From NCBI GenBank assembly GCA_013368445.1, contig JAACJO010000007.1, positions 744,001 to 808,000 on the forward strand: a DNA stretch of 64,000 nt, read 5' to 3'. The position numbers and the translations under genes were made by a program. The notes beneath the pieces are model-generated. The model saw only the letters and a program-made list of their open reading frames with translations. It was not told the origin of the DNA and did not search any database. Shown here in pieces: positions 33,660-45,988 of the stretch. How positions within the stretch are numbered: position 1 is the first letter of the stretch; each line of letters starts with the position of its first letter. This stretch comes from Leucocoprinus leucothites (taxonomy: Eukaryota; Basidiomycota; Agaricomycetes; Agaricales; Agaricaceae).

Positions 33660-34622
33660 TCAGCCATTCGGAGTCAGATTCACATTCTTCAACGTTGGGG
33701 ACAGGGTCCCGTCCGGTGTCTCCGTCTCCTGGTGATTCACCTTGAGCTCCCCTTTTCCCGAACTCGAGGGAGATGCATCAGAGCCATTGGTGCCATTTTT
33801 TGCATTGGCTTGATGGCGAAAGCGCATGTCTTCATAAAATGCGTTCGCCTCGTTCATCTTGTTGGCCTCCGCCTGCTTTGCGTCTAGCCATCGTTGAAGA
33901 AGTTTAGCATTGTCTTTCTGGAGGTTCTGGTTGCGCTCTTCAATCTGCCCAAGCTCAAGCTGCAGGGTACTGATTTCATCGTGCAAAATCTGGAATCACC
34001 TCAGTGGACGTGCAGGATTTCAGACTTGGATAGTACGTACCTGGACAGTTCTATCCTTCTCCTGCATCAACTCTGCATGCTGATCAACCTTCCGTTTCAG
34101 TACGGCGAGTTCATCCTTGACTTTTCGAAGATTCTCGGTGTCTATTCGTGCAAGCTCTTCCTTCTCCCGTAGCGTCTCGTTCATGGCAAGCAAGCGCTGA
34201 GCATTCTGGCCCTGTGTCTTGTATACAGTGGCTAATTCATCGCGCAAAGAGGATATCTGCGACTCTAGGGAGGCGAGGTATGCCGCACGGATAGGGTTCC
34301 TGATTATAGGGTGAGTGGTAAATTGGAATTGATGAAACGGAAGACGCACTCTTCTGAAGAAGCTGCGGTGGATGTTGCGGAACTGTTGGGGCTGGACTTT
34401 ACTGAGTTTACCGCTCTGAGAAGAGTTGCATTGCGCTCCTTGAGTAGCTTGGTCTGCTGAGCGAGACGGCGATCTAGAGGTGAAAGGGTATGAGAGCCGA
34501 CTCAGATGGAGGAGAGGAACGATATACAGACACTGCTCAATGACAGAGGAGAAGGAAGACTCCTTTGCATCGCGTTCTATGAGGCGGAGACGGAGGAGCT
34601 CTTGCCATGAGGGTTCAGCCAT
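33660..34622 (-). CDS. ATG16: Autophagy protein Atg16 (coiled coil)
   Basis: Four exons (34532-34622, 34350-34473, 34041-34299, 33660-33989) sum to 804 nt, giving 267 residues. The N-terminus (WQELLRLRLIERDAKESSF) is the short helix that in this family binds Atg5. A coiled coil follows (ASLESQISSLRDELATVYKTQ to LKRKVDQHAELMQEKDRTVQ). The conserved Atg16 C-terminal stretch reads ILHDEISTLQLELGQIEERN then LQKDNAKLLQRWLDAKQAEANKMNE. There is no WD40 domain, as expected in fungi. Atg16 dimerises and holds Atg12-Atg5 as the E3-like complex that lipidates Atg8 on the forming autophagosome. It shares a 171-bp divergent promoter with a RAB7 gene. Confidence 0.88.
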
Positions 34623-34793
34623 CTGGAGGTGCCAGAGCCTGATCGTTGACACACACGAGACGACTTTGGGCGGAGTTTGAACTTCCCAATTCGGATCTGA
34701 CTCCCCGTCCTTCTCCCAATTGCGTCCATCTCGCCTCCTTCGCATCTTGTTCTCTTTCTCCGTATCTCTTTTCCTTCATCGTCCTTTACTACC
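34623..34793. promoter_or_regulatory. Bidirectional promoter of ATG16 and the first RAB7 gene
   Basis: Only 171 bp separate the two start codons. The plus strand is CT-rich towards the RAB7 ATG (CTTCGCATCTTGTTCTCTTTCTCC). No TATA box is evident. Shared control is an inference from the spacing. Confidence 0.5.
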
Positions 34794-35734
<941 letters not shown>

Positions 35735-36171
35735 AGGTTGACGCTTAGAGGCTACTCTGGACACTGGTAGCGTCGTGTGTTCGTGGACCTTTTGACTATA
35801 TATTCGCCATAATGTCCCATCTTGTTCGTTTTCATGATCTAATTTGTTCTGTCACATAACGTTATGACTTCAGCATCCGTCCTGACTTCATTGATGCCAT
35901 GCCTGTACTCGTTCTCTGTACATACGACTATTGTTTACAATACATACCCATTCTTTTCTAGTCGTATTATGACATCAGAAAGTAAGATGGCCCAAGAATT
36001 TGATGTAATTCTCACAGTATAACAGCGGCAACGCGTTATCTCCATGAGGCCCAAATGGAAGCCTACGACATTCAGTCTCCTGGGCGCTTTACTGCCCCAC
36101 ATTAGTCTTCCATTCACTCTTTGTCCTCCGCCGTCACTTGTTAATTTCAGTCTATCCCTTCATTCGTTAAT
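35735..36171. other. Spacer between the tandem RAB7 genes
   Basis: About 440 bp holding the 3' UTR of copy 1 and the promoter of copy 2. A CT-rich block (about 36050-36160) precedes the second ATG. I see no similarity to the upstream promoter beyond base bias, so the duplication appears confined to the coding unit. Confidence 0.45.
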
Positions 36172-37120
36172 ATGGGTCGAGTATGTTTGAAGGTGAGTAG
36201 GATTTCCTGATCCCGAGTGCTGTGGCTGACGGTCTTCTAGGTCATCATCCTCGGCAACAGTGGGTAAGCTATCCGCTGTGAGTGTTAAGTTATGGTTAAC
36301 ACTATGAGTTTCAGCGTTGGCAAGACATCCCTCATGAACCAGTATGTAAACAAAAGGTTTAACAACCAGTACAAGGCGACTATTGGTGCAGATTTGTGAG
36401 TCAGTCTTGATGTGCTTCGAGTAGGAATCCGAGCGGAAGCATAATGCCTCCACAGCCTTACAAAGGAAGTTGCGGTAGAAGATAAAGTTGCAACCATGCA
36501 GGTGCGCTCTTCCTCAGCTTGACCATATGTCAGGGTGTTGAGTCATCTCATCCAGCTATGGGACACAGCGGGTCAAGAACGTTTTCAGTCTCTCGGGGTC
36601 GCATTCTACCGCGGCGCTGACTGCTGTGTCTTGGTGTATGACGTCAACAATGCAAAGTCCTTTGACGCTTTAGATAGCTGGAGAGACGAGTTTCTCATTC
36701 AAGCTGGCCCGCACGACCCGGATAACTTCCCATTCATCCTTTTAGGAAATAAGATCGACGTGGAGGAGGGGAGGAGACAAGTTCGTCCCCCGACTGATCT
36801 TCCTATGTCTGTCTCACTCATCCATCTTTTGTCTAGGTTTCACAGAAACGTGCTATGGCGTGGTGCCAGTCCAAAGGAAACATACCCTACTTCGAGACCT
36901 CAGCAAAGGACGCCATTAATGTCGAGCAGGCTTTCATAACCGTTGCCAAGAATGCTCTGGAACGGGATGCCGAGCTCCCGTAAGTTTGTTCCCTTCCATT
37001 ACATGTCCCCACTTTCACCTTTGACCTTGGCTCTTGCTCTTGTCCAGAACGGATGAATTCCAGGACAGTATACCACTCCGACCCGACACGCCACAGGCGA
37101 AAGGGCCATGTACATGTTAG
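36172..37120 (+). CDS. Rab7/Ypt7 small GTPase, divergent tandem copy 2
   Basis: Seven exons (36172-36192, 36241-36263, 36315-36395, 36456-36501, 36556-36780, 36837-36979, 37048-37120) again sum to 612 nt, 203 residues. G2-G5 motifs are intact: [42 protein letters not shown]. The P-loop reads GNSGVGKTS, with Asn where copy 1 has Asp; the invariant Lys and Thr remain. The C-terminal hypervariable region is unrelated to copy 1 ([20 protein letters not shown]) but ends in CTC, still a double-prenylation motif. It should be a membrane-bound GTPase of the Rab7 branch, perhaps with a different location or effector set. Identical intron phases show it arose by tandem duplication. Confidence 0.92.
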
Positions 37121-37471
37121 GGAGGTCTAAAGTCCGATCAACGTATACCTTCCTTGCGGGTGGCTGTTAAATACCTAGCTGGCGCCTGTATCTATTTCTC
37201 TTGGTCCTTTCATAGTTTTATGTGTATCTACTATCTACGTGTTTATGATGTACGACCTTACGATCCTCATCCTCTCTTGGAAGCGCTAACCTGAGCGTGA
37301 GAAGCATGACCTGGCTATCCAAATGCGGGTTTTGTCAGGGTTCGGCTCTAATGAGTGTGAAAACCATTGCGCTTCACATCATCCACTCATAAGCGCGACA
37401 ATAGTTCTCTGCCAAGTCGAAGCCTGCGTGCACTTTCCGTATTTTATACGCGTCGTTAATCCAAGTTTTGC
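37121..37471. other. Intergenic region between RAB7 copy 2 and the chromodomain gene
   Basis: About 350 bp with no gene that I can support. It should hold the 3' UTR of RAB7 copy 2 and the promoter of the chromodomain gene. Confidence 0.45.
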
Positions 37472-40400
37472 ATGGGTACCAGCAAGAAATCCAAAAAGCG
37501 CAAGCGCTCTTCTCAGGCTGTCGCCCAAGAGGAAGAGGACGTATTTGCAGTCGGTAATCACTACGATTTTTGATGTTATAGCCAACAAAAATACTCACTC
37601 AACCCCATAGAATTGATTCTGAAAGCTCGCGTTGCTGAAGGTGCAGTCGTGAAAAATCAAGATGATCACTGGGTGAGTTTCAATCCCGTTCATATGGTTT
37701 AACGCTTACTCAATGATCTGGCTCGAAAGGAATACTACGTGAAGGTGAGTTGTGGTTCTCACAGCTGCCTTGGACTTGTTCGAGACTGACTTGACTAGTG
37801 GGCTGGATATGACAGCGACGCAAATACGTGAGTTGCACCCTTATCTTTCCGCCGTGTTTGTCCTTTCTCTTAGCAAGGACGCCATAGTTGGGAACCTGCA
37901 AAGAACTTCGGTCAATGTGAACGCTTGGTAGCCAGCTTTTGGGAGGATGTAGGCTGGGATAACTCTGACTACCAAGAGGGCGCTGAGATGTTACCGAGTA
38001 CTAAATGGACTGGTGAGCTTACGCGGGTCGTTCAATCGTCTCAAACGTGTGTACTAATTTTCTTTTCCAGAGGTGGAGAGGAAACGTTTCTGGCAAAATT
38101 TAACTCAAGAAGAGAGGGTTGCATACAAGGAAAAGGAAGCAGAGCGGCGCGCTCAGGTGACTGAAGTCCGTTTGCGCCGAACTTAGAAATGGTCCTCATA
38201 CTCTGCATCCCAGACACAACAACGCAAGGCTTTTGAGGCAGCATATGGAGGCCATTCTGTATCAAGTCCAGAACCGTCACCAGAGCCTCAGAGACGACTA
38301 AAGTCGAAGAGCAAGAAAGTCAAGGTGCTTTATTCCCTCCGTCCTTTTACATCAGTGGCATTGACTTATCTTGGCAAAGAAACCCCGTATTACCAAGGAA
38401 GAGGCTGACGACGGTGATATGCCACCTATCGAGCAGGAGAAGTCGAAGCTGAAGTCGATCCCTTTGAAGCGGAAAGAAACCCCTTGGTCGTCTGAGGATG
38501 AGGTCATACACATCTTGCTTTGTACTAACGATGTAGCTCATCCATAAACTCGTAGCCACTCGATAAGCGCACCAAACGAAAGGCAAAAGCACGAAAACTC
38601 AGCACGCCTGCTGAGTCGATAGCAGAATCTTCACCACGGGTAGAGCCTAAGAAACCTCAAATGTCTACATTTCCTATTGAACAGCCTAAGGTTGACAAGG
38701 TATATCCTGCCATTCATCACTTCCTTATATTCTGAACTACTTCGACAGGGCAAACAGAAAGCAGTTGAGGAGCTCTACACAGAACCTCGTCCCGATTCAC
38801 CCTCATCCCTGTTCTCCGTTGACTCGTCCGAGGATGTTGCGCCACCATCCCCAAAACCTAAACGCAAACCTGAAAATCGCCTCGCACCCGAGCGCAAACT
38901 TTCATCAGCCACCGCCAAAAGTGGAAGTTTCAAATCAAGCCCCACCATCCCGCCGAAAGCGCCACCGCATACCTACCTCAAACAACCCGAGCCACCTTCC
39001 ATTTCCCCCATACTGACAGGGATCCCAACGAAACAGAGACTCGCAGCTGGAGCATCGACTTTCTTCAGTCCCAAGGAGGCAATGGCCTCGATGTCAGCAA
39101 GAACCAATGCACCAGCTTCATCTAGTCTATCTAATCTCAAATTTAAGAAAAATTCATTAACTGTCATTGTCCCTAACGAGTCCACAGTGGAATCACCAAC
39201 GATAAGACCGCCAGACCTCACCCTGAATGCCCTAAATACATCAGCTTCCCAAGATTCTCCGGTGCACATGTTCACTGATTCAATCCAAACCGAGCCTCTT
39301 GTCGGGATAGAGTCACCCCCTAATCTCTTTTCCAGCTCGCCTAAAGCACTTCAGTAGGTTCTCGACAGTAGGATATCAATCAACTTACTCATGCCTTTTT
39401 CAGGCATCCCAATGCTCACGAGGCTGATGATTTCTTGGCCTCGATAGCAACGTCATTGCCTGGGTATGGGCTACATTCAAGCTTCACCTGGGATTGGTTT
39501 TCTGACGTCTGCTAGGTTTGCTGGCCCGCTTGAGTTGGTTCATGTTTACTCGACTTGCCATATCAGCTTCCTAACATAAACTGTCAGGCCAGCGTCCGAA
39601 CCTACGCTTGAACCAAAACCGCCTCCCAGCCTCACTGTTCCTCGCAAAACCTCCAGTCTACCAAAGTGAGTATGAAAGATAGCAAACTCCCAATTGCTTA
39701 TGAGTACCCAGGATTCAGAAAAAGTGGAAATGGGAAGGCCAGCTGTTTGTTCTGAAAGCCGACGACAAGGAAGAGTTAGTTGGTTCAGTAGTGTGCACCA
39801 ACGTCACGACCCCAAAGCCCCGGGGTATGCGTATACCCTTGACACTTGACGCCATGCCACATCGATTGAACTTTGTTTCGTTTCACGATTTGTCGGATGT
39901 TCCGATCTTCTTAGAGGCTTGTAAAACCCCGGACCAGTTTGCTACACTGTCAGGCCAAGACAGTGGACCACAGTCACAGATGAAGACAATTACAAGCTAT
40001 ATGGCTAAGCACGAGCAGGTGATACCTCAGCCCCTTCCCCGACTTCTGCGAGCTGACCTCTAGCAGGTCGCCCTCGTGCCGGTCTGGTACGACAACAATC
40101 TCGTTGGCCACCTCCTGGTTTTTCCTCCAGTATTTCAAGGTCTGGTTAAGCAGTTGGAGGTCCCATCCGAAACTCTTGCCCAAGCCGCAGAGGGCCTGAT
40201 CGTTTCACTTCATGGATGGATTATAAATACGACGATACAACAACAGGAGTCGAAGCTCCCGCTCAGTGACATAGTACCTGCGAAAACTAGTCTTCCTCCC
40301 GCTTTTGCCGGAGGGCGTGCTCAGGATAAGCCTTCAGGCCCTAACTTCGACCCCAGTTCGTTATTACGAAGAGATGTTATTCTCCAACTCGCTCTTCGAG

Positions 40401-41488
40401 CCCTTGCTCTTCCGTCGGACCTTTTTGAGTGGCTCACGACTAGTTTCCGATTGTATGCGGTCTATCATGAAAAAGAGAGAGGAGACGACAAATCTGAGCC
40501 ACTTGAACTCAGAATGCTGAAGGCTATTTTAAAGGGCTGCCAGGCTCGGGAATGGAAGCTCAAAGACCACAATCTCAAAAAAGAGTATAGACTGCGAGTC
40601 GTTTTTGTTCATATCGGATCCATCCACAACTTCTCTCGCTCCCCCTTGACGCAAAAAAGGAAATCCTTGGACATACGTTTCTACTCATATGGAACAAGTT
40701 GCAATGTTCCGAGGAGCATGTGGGGATTCAAAGAAATATATCCAATAGGTAAGCATGCTTAAAGATATACATTAGACTTGCTCAGCTTTCTTCCTCGTCT
40801 GTAGGGGGTGTTGTCACCTTTTATCCAAGTGCATTCGTGGAAGATTATATTGGGACAATACGATTAATACAGAAAATCCATGAACATCCATTATGGATGG
40901 CTTTTATCTCTCCAACTTGCCTCGGATACATCGTCAATGTCACATGCTCAAAAGGTCAAGATCCTCTGGTAGTATATGAGCAGCAGGGGTATGTGTCCAA
41001 AGACCCTTCCCTCCTGGTACAGAGTGCTGATTGAAGTGTCCAGCCGAGAATTTGTCTATCACTGCCTTCTCAAGCTGATAGCAGGCGGCGAAATTGCACA
41101 GATCTCTGCTCCTTCTGAATCATCGACCATTGAAAGTGCAAGGACGTGGGTGAGAAATCACTGTCGTACCTTCGACCCCCAAGACGCTCTTTCCATTGGA
41201 CATGCTGCCTTCAACTCTGTATGTGCCAACGTCCCTCAAATTGATTGGGTGGAGATGGTGCAGAAGAATGTAGATCACGACATCATCGCTTTCCAGAGAC
41301 ACCCCGCGATACTGTATGAGTACCGGAGATTCATTGTCATTAAGGGCGAAAAAGATCATGCTAACACACCTACCTCGGTTTGTGGTTCCCTTCACCTCCC
41401 TGCGCTTATACTGAGGATTTCTTAGGTTGAAGCTGCAACACCTCGACAATTCAACTTTCAGGATGATTATTTTAAGCAAAAAAGTTGA
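37472..41488 (+). CDS. Chromodomain protein with SPOC-like region, candidate Chp1-like heterochromatin factor
   Basis: Eighteen exons (37472-37553, 37611-37672, 37730-37744, 37799-37827, 37888-38012, 38071-38156, 38214-38324, 38380-38502, 38556-38699, 38749-39353, 39404-39463, 39516-39533, 39588-39665, 39712-40018, 40067-40748, 40805-40988, 41023-41377, 41426-41488) sum to 3129 nt, giving 1042 residues. A chromodomain lies at about residues 25-85 (VFAVELILKARV, EYYVKWAGYDSDANTWEP) and carries the aromatic cage residues. A basic, Pro/Ser-rich region follows to about 510. Residues about 515-660 (WKWEGQLFVLKADD, ALVPVWYDNNLVGHLLVFPP) look like a SPOC fold. A conserved-looking C-terminal domain lies at about 840-1010 (FISPTCLGYIVNV). 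S. pombe Chp1 has chromodomain, SPOC and PIN parts in that order. The SPOC and Chp1 assignments are inference. Confidence 0.75.
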
Positions 41489-41670
41489 ATAAATTACCAG
41501 ATATTCTAGGTCCTTTTATCGTTCGACGTCTTGTTGCATCCACCCAGTCCCGGTCTATTCTTTGCCTGTGTATCCTAGCTACTTCCATGATGTGTATATT
41601 ACGCCAAACCCGAAGACACCAGCTCCTCCCTTATGTTGTCCTCCCTTTCTCCCATTCTGACCCTTTGAAC

Positions 41671-42542
41671 CTAGATGACACCGATGAGGCTGCGGAAACG
41701 AGAAGGCGAGGGACTGCTAACCGTCATGACTAGCCCCGACTTAGAGGTCTCCTGCATTTCGCCGCCGAGAATCAGCTCATCAAGGATCTGCAGTAGACCA
41801 TAAGTTGGAATATCTCCCATAATAACAGGGCATTACCCACAAAATATGCAGTGTCAAAGTTGAATATTCTGTCGTCCAAAATACATAAGCTCCAAACCGT
41901 CGAACAAGGCTATTCAGATGCTCACAAATCCAGCTCACAAACCTAAGTTAAACGTTCATGTATTAGATGGGGGCATTTCAGCCATCAAACCAAATTACGT
42001 ACATTGCCAAATACTTTGTCAAGTACTTCAACATAGCGGTGTAGGATTTCGAGTGTTGTGAGTTCATTGTCTGTAGACTCTATTTCTGCGATGAAGAACA
42101 AGGAAGCATAACGCTTGTAGACGACCTGAAAAAAGAGGGTAGTGACGGATCCTTGTTAGATTTGAACCAAGCAATGGCATTCGCGTCGCGAGACCAATCA
42201 GTCACCTTTTTCCCTAGAGAAACCCAGTCGAGTGTTCAATAAATCTCGTTGGTAATTGGTGTAAAATAGTCCGTCGGGGAAGGACTCCAGGGGGATGATT
42301 TGTTCTCTTTCTCTCACCTTTGTACTCGAGGACATTACACATCTTGGGTCGGCGGCTCAACACGAGTTGGGTAATGTCCCGGATAATGGTCGACTTTGTC
42401 TTGCTGGGTAGAGTCGCGTACCATTTCGTCAGTCGAACTTTGCCTAACACACGGGAAGAGTTCAGACGAGAGTGATCGGATATAGGAGAGTCGATTATAA
42501 CACTCTACCTTGACGTGAAATCAGGAGGATATAGTTGATCAT
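41671..42542 (-). CDS. APS1: AP-1 clathrin adaptor complex sigma subunit
   Basis: Seven exons (42509-42542, 42318-42443, 42206-42213, 42003-42125, 41926-41942, 41841-41868, 41671-41787) sum to 453 nt, giving 150 residues. The longin-like fold is clear: [81 protein letters not shown], then [18 protein letters not shown]. The RRPKMCN segment points to AP-1 rather than AP-2 or AP-3. Sigma is the small core subunit that helps bind dileucine cargo at the trans-Golgi and endosome. The third exon is 8 nt. The last 20 residues look atypical, so the 3' end is the weakest part. It is convergent with the chromodomain gene, 182 bp apart. Confidence 0.9.
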
Positions 42543-43014
42543 GGATGACCAAAAACCGCAGAAAAGAGTGGGATCGTAAGGTTAAGAGGACCTGGGGAGT
42601 ACCGCCGCTATTACACGACGGTGCATGGCGAGGGACCCGAAATGATAATGACTGCCAGTTTAAGTCATAAGTCGCATGAGAAGCATGCAGTTGTGATGAA
42701 GATCATCAAGGTTACGTTTAAGTTTGTGTTGCTTATTGATCGCCATTCTCGTTTGAGCTGGATGCGTATGTCTTTTGTTTGACGAAATTGAAACAAACGA
42801 CAGGACAAGGATATAAGAGGATTAGATTATTAAGATTATAGAAGACTTGGAAAAGGGTATTAAAGAGAATATATATACATACATCCAGTACGAGAGTAAA
42901 ACACGCCAACATACGGTTGAAGAAGGAATACATCAAATGCGAAGATAGTTCAGCAAGTATTAGTTAGTGAGGCTCCAACCATAGAACAGGAGAGAGAATC
43001 AAAGGGATACCACT
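42543..43014. other. Intergenic region upstream of APS1
   Basis: About 470 bp: the APS1 promoter and the 3' UTR of the next gene. AT-rich at 42790-42890 with a TATATATACATACAT tract near 42870. No gene seen. Confidence 0.45.
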
Positions 43015-44708
43015 TCACTGCGTCAAAGAGATGGGCAACGTCAACAGCCCCTCCTCTACCACAAACGCCCTTGCATAAGGCATCCATTTGCCCATCATCT
43101 CCGCAAAGTTCACTTCCATCGTCTTAATACTCCCAGAAAACGGCACAAAAGGACCTGGATCCGACCCCTTCTTATACGCCGTCGTATGCTTCTTCTTCGC
43201 TTCAGCCAACAACCTCTTTAACCATGGTTCAGTCTTTGCATTCGACACCCAGGTCGCAACTAGAATCATCTCGAAGTGTCTCTCGAGCTCTGCATACGTA
43301 TACGCGACGAACCAAAGCCAACTCCTCGACAGCCTTTCCTTTTTCATCATGAGATGATATACAAGGTATTCCCTCCATAAAGTCATCTCTTCCTCGGGCA
43401 TAGCGAGGGATTCTAATTCTGGATCGAGAGGCTCGAGCCAAGAGGGAAGCTGGCATGCAGTCCATAATGGAGCGAAGTATGCCTTGTCCCATTGAGTGAG
43501 AACGACGGATTTAACCGTCGTTCCGTCAGCTTCGAATGTGACGAAAAACAAGGGCATGATCATGTGTTTGTGTGAGAGTCGGAATTGGTTGGCTGAGAGT
43601 ATAGCCTCTAGAACGAGCTTTCGTTCTGTGAACTTGTCTCGTTCTTTCTGGCCTTTGAATGATTCCTTGTTTCGTCCCGTAATATGGGGCGGTAGAAAGT
43701 TGCCTCCGGTGAACTCGGACATGTGTTCTTGGAGGAGAGTGTTGAGATTCTTCACGCGAAGTATGTCGTGCGGTGAGAGTTCGTATGTGGGATAGTCAGT
43801 GAAGCGTTTGCGGAAGGCTACGAGGTCAGGTTCTCCGTTGGGCTGGAAAAGTCCTGAATAGAGCACGGTGTAGGCTTTACGCAGATGAGCGTAATTTGTG
43901 GGGGATACTGGGGTTGTTGCAGCGTTGCCCGCGGGTAGTGTGACAGTAGACGAGGATGCGGTGGCGGCGGAAGATGAGGAACTACTGAGGGCTCGCGGTG
44001 GAAGCTGCTGTTGCATCTCTGGTGATGGACGGATTTGCATTGGTACGCAGAGGATATCGGCGATTTTTTCCAACACGGCTTTTTTCTGGTCATCGCTCAG
44101 ATTTGGCCAGAGTCGATCAAGAGATATACCGGAATATTCAACCTAGAAATCATTCTGATGATCAATACAGGCTTCGTTGAAGCCATGAAAAGGGATGAAC
44201 GTACATCTTCAATGATGACAGCATTGTAGGACTTGGAATCCGATTCAAGAGAGGTGCCGTAGATCTTGGGAGCAGCCCAGTCAAGGACGTTGCGCACAAG
44301 ATTTGTCTTCCACAACTAAAAATGACATTTGAGCACGAAAGAGAAGCCGACAGCCCAAAGCAGACGCTCCTACCAGCATCTCGCGACTCTTCGAGCCCTT
44401 GGGGTAAATGATCGCGGAAACCGACAGTGGCACCTTTCCCGGATAAGATCCTCTAACTTCAAGAGTGTATCTCAACCACTAGCGTCACCCTCAAGTCAGA
44501 TTTCGCGTGAAGGAAGGGAAAAGGGAACGCCACTCACAGGGACCTGGTCACGATAGACTTGCTCAAGAAACTTGGGGACGAGCATAGCATCACCCCTCCC
44601 ACTCTGTATTCTGGGCGTCAGTGATGCCTGTACATTGCGCAAAATGACATTTGAGATATGTCCATAGTCCAAGTCAGGGGGGTCAAAGACGAGGCCAAGT
44701 GAAGTCAT
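43015..44708 (-). CDS. Unrecognised 504-residue protein
   Basis: Four exons (44538-44708, 44374-44478, 44205-44315, 43015-44142) sum to 1515 nt, all in phase 0, giving 504 residues. I do not recognise the family. The N-terminal 130 residues look like a compact domain (VILRNVQASLTPRI, FLEQVYRDQVPWLRYTLEVRG). A Ser/Ala-rich linker at about 165-190 follows. The C-terminal 300 residues are hydrophilic and rich in aromatic residues (THDILRVKNLNT-like start, NQFRLSHKHMIMPLFFVTF, SWLWFVAYTYAELERHFEMIL). No signal peptide or membrane helix. Clean splice phases and a long uninterrupted last exon support a real gene. Confidence 0.75.
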
Positions 44709-45060
44709 GAGCCCATCCACACGAGAGAAAGGATGAGCTTAAAAAAGAAAAGAAAGAAAAAAAATAAGCAAGGGAGAGGGGTATATATAGACGACGAAAA
44801 AACCGCCGGGAAAGGTGCGGAGAGAGTGTGTATCAAGTGGCGTAGAGAGGGAGACGACCATGATTTTGGCTCTTCGTGCCAGTTGTGCTGAGGAAGGTTG
44901 ATCACAAGTATCATATCTCGATGCGATCTCCGACGGTCAAGAATCCCATCAAAAAACGCGCTCCTTGCGTGTCGGCTTCCTGACAAATAGTTACAGATTT
45001 CATTATACTAATTAACGCATATCGTCTTCCTTTCTATCTCTCTCTCTCTTCACATCCCTT
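44709..45060. other. Intergenic region between 6PGL and the 504-residue-protein gene
   Basis: About 350 bp with an A-rich run near 44745-44770, a TATATATAG element at about 44781-44789 and a CT repeat near 45040. The TATA-like element lies about 75 nt before the minus-strand start at 44708, so it may serve that gene. No gene seen. Confidence 0.45.
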
Positions 45061-45905
45061 TCACAACTTGAACGGCGTTCGGGGATAGTCCACCTTGGCG
45101 GCGGCCGCATTGTCGACGAACCAATAGAGCTGGCCCGGGTAGCTAGGCTTCACCTTGGAAGCCGGTAGCCCGAGCTCAGGCTGGTCCAACACACCCTTGA
45201 GGATGTCCTGTTTTCCCTCGCCAGTAGCGACAAATGCGACACGCGAGGCGTGGTTGATAACGGGATATGTCAACGTAATGCGTTTTGGCGGTGGCTTGGG
45301 AGAGTCTTCGATGTATGCCACCCAGCGGTCGGCCTCTTGCAGTAGCTCGTGACCAGGAAAGAGAGATGCGGTGTGACCGTCTGGTCCCATTCCGAGCAGG
45401 ATGAGATCGAAGACGGGGAATCGCGCCGAGTCTTTCTGAGCAAACTCTTTGATGAGTTGTTCTTCATAATTGTCGCAGAGCTCCTCGAGGTCGTCGAGGA
45501 ATTCGATGGAGATGGTGTGGATTTGGGAGGGAGGGATAGAGACTTTGGAGAAGAGGACGTCATTGCAAGACTTGTGGTTTGAGTCGGGGTGGTCGAGCGG
45601 GACCACGCGCTCGTCGACATAGAAAACATGCCTGGAGACGGAATGAATGATTTAATAGAATCAATGACAGTGCCGAGTCGTACTGACCATTTGTCCCATT
45701 TCACACCTTGGTGACCGATGAGACCATTGAGCGTCTTTGGGAGGGACCCGCCAGAAAGAGCAATGGTGAATCTGCCCTTCTTGTCGACGGCCTCTTTCTG
45801 AGCCTTGACAACAAAGTCGGCGAGACTTCTCACAAGAATGGACGAGTCCTCAAAAACATTGAGAATGGATGGATTTGGGGGTTGGTGGACGGCAGAGGCA
45901 GCCAT
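45061..45905 (-). CDS. SOL3: 6-phosphogluconolactonase
   Basis: Two exons (45688-45905, 45061-45631) sum to 789 nt, giving 262 residues, normal for the SOL/DevB family. Motifs: FTIALSGGSLPKTL (phosphate-binding loop), WHVFYVDERVVP, SNHKSCNDVLF, and the catalytic LILLGMGPDGHTASLFPGH, then RITLTYPVINHASRVAFVATG. It hydrolyses 6-phosphogluconolactone to 6-phosphogluconate, the second oxidative pentose-phosphate step. Its product is the substrate of the 6PGDH encoded at 25 kb. The SOL3 symbol is by family only; fungi vary in paralogue number. Confidence 0.94.
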
Positions 45906-45988
45906 GATTGGAAGAGGAGCAGAGAGGAGGGTGAGATGGGCTGGACCAGATAAGATTACCACGCCATCTCTGCATCTAATTTAGGTCA

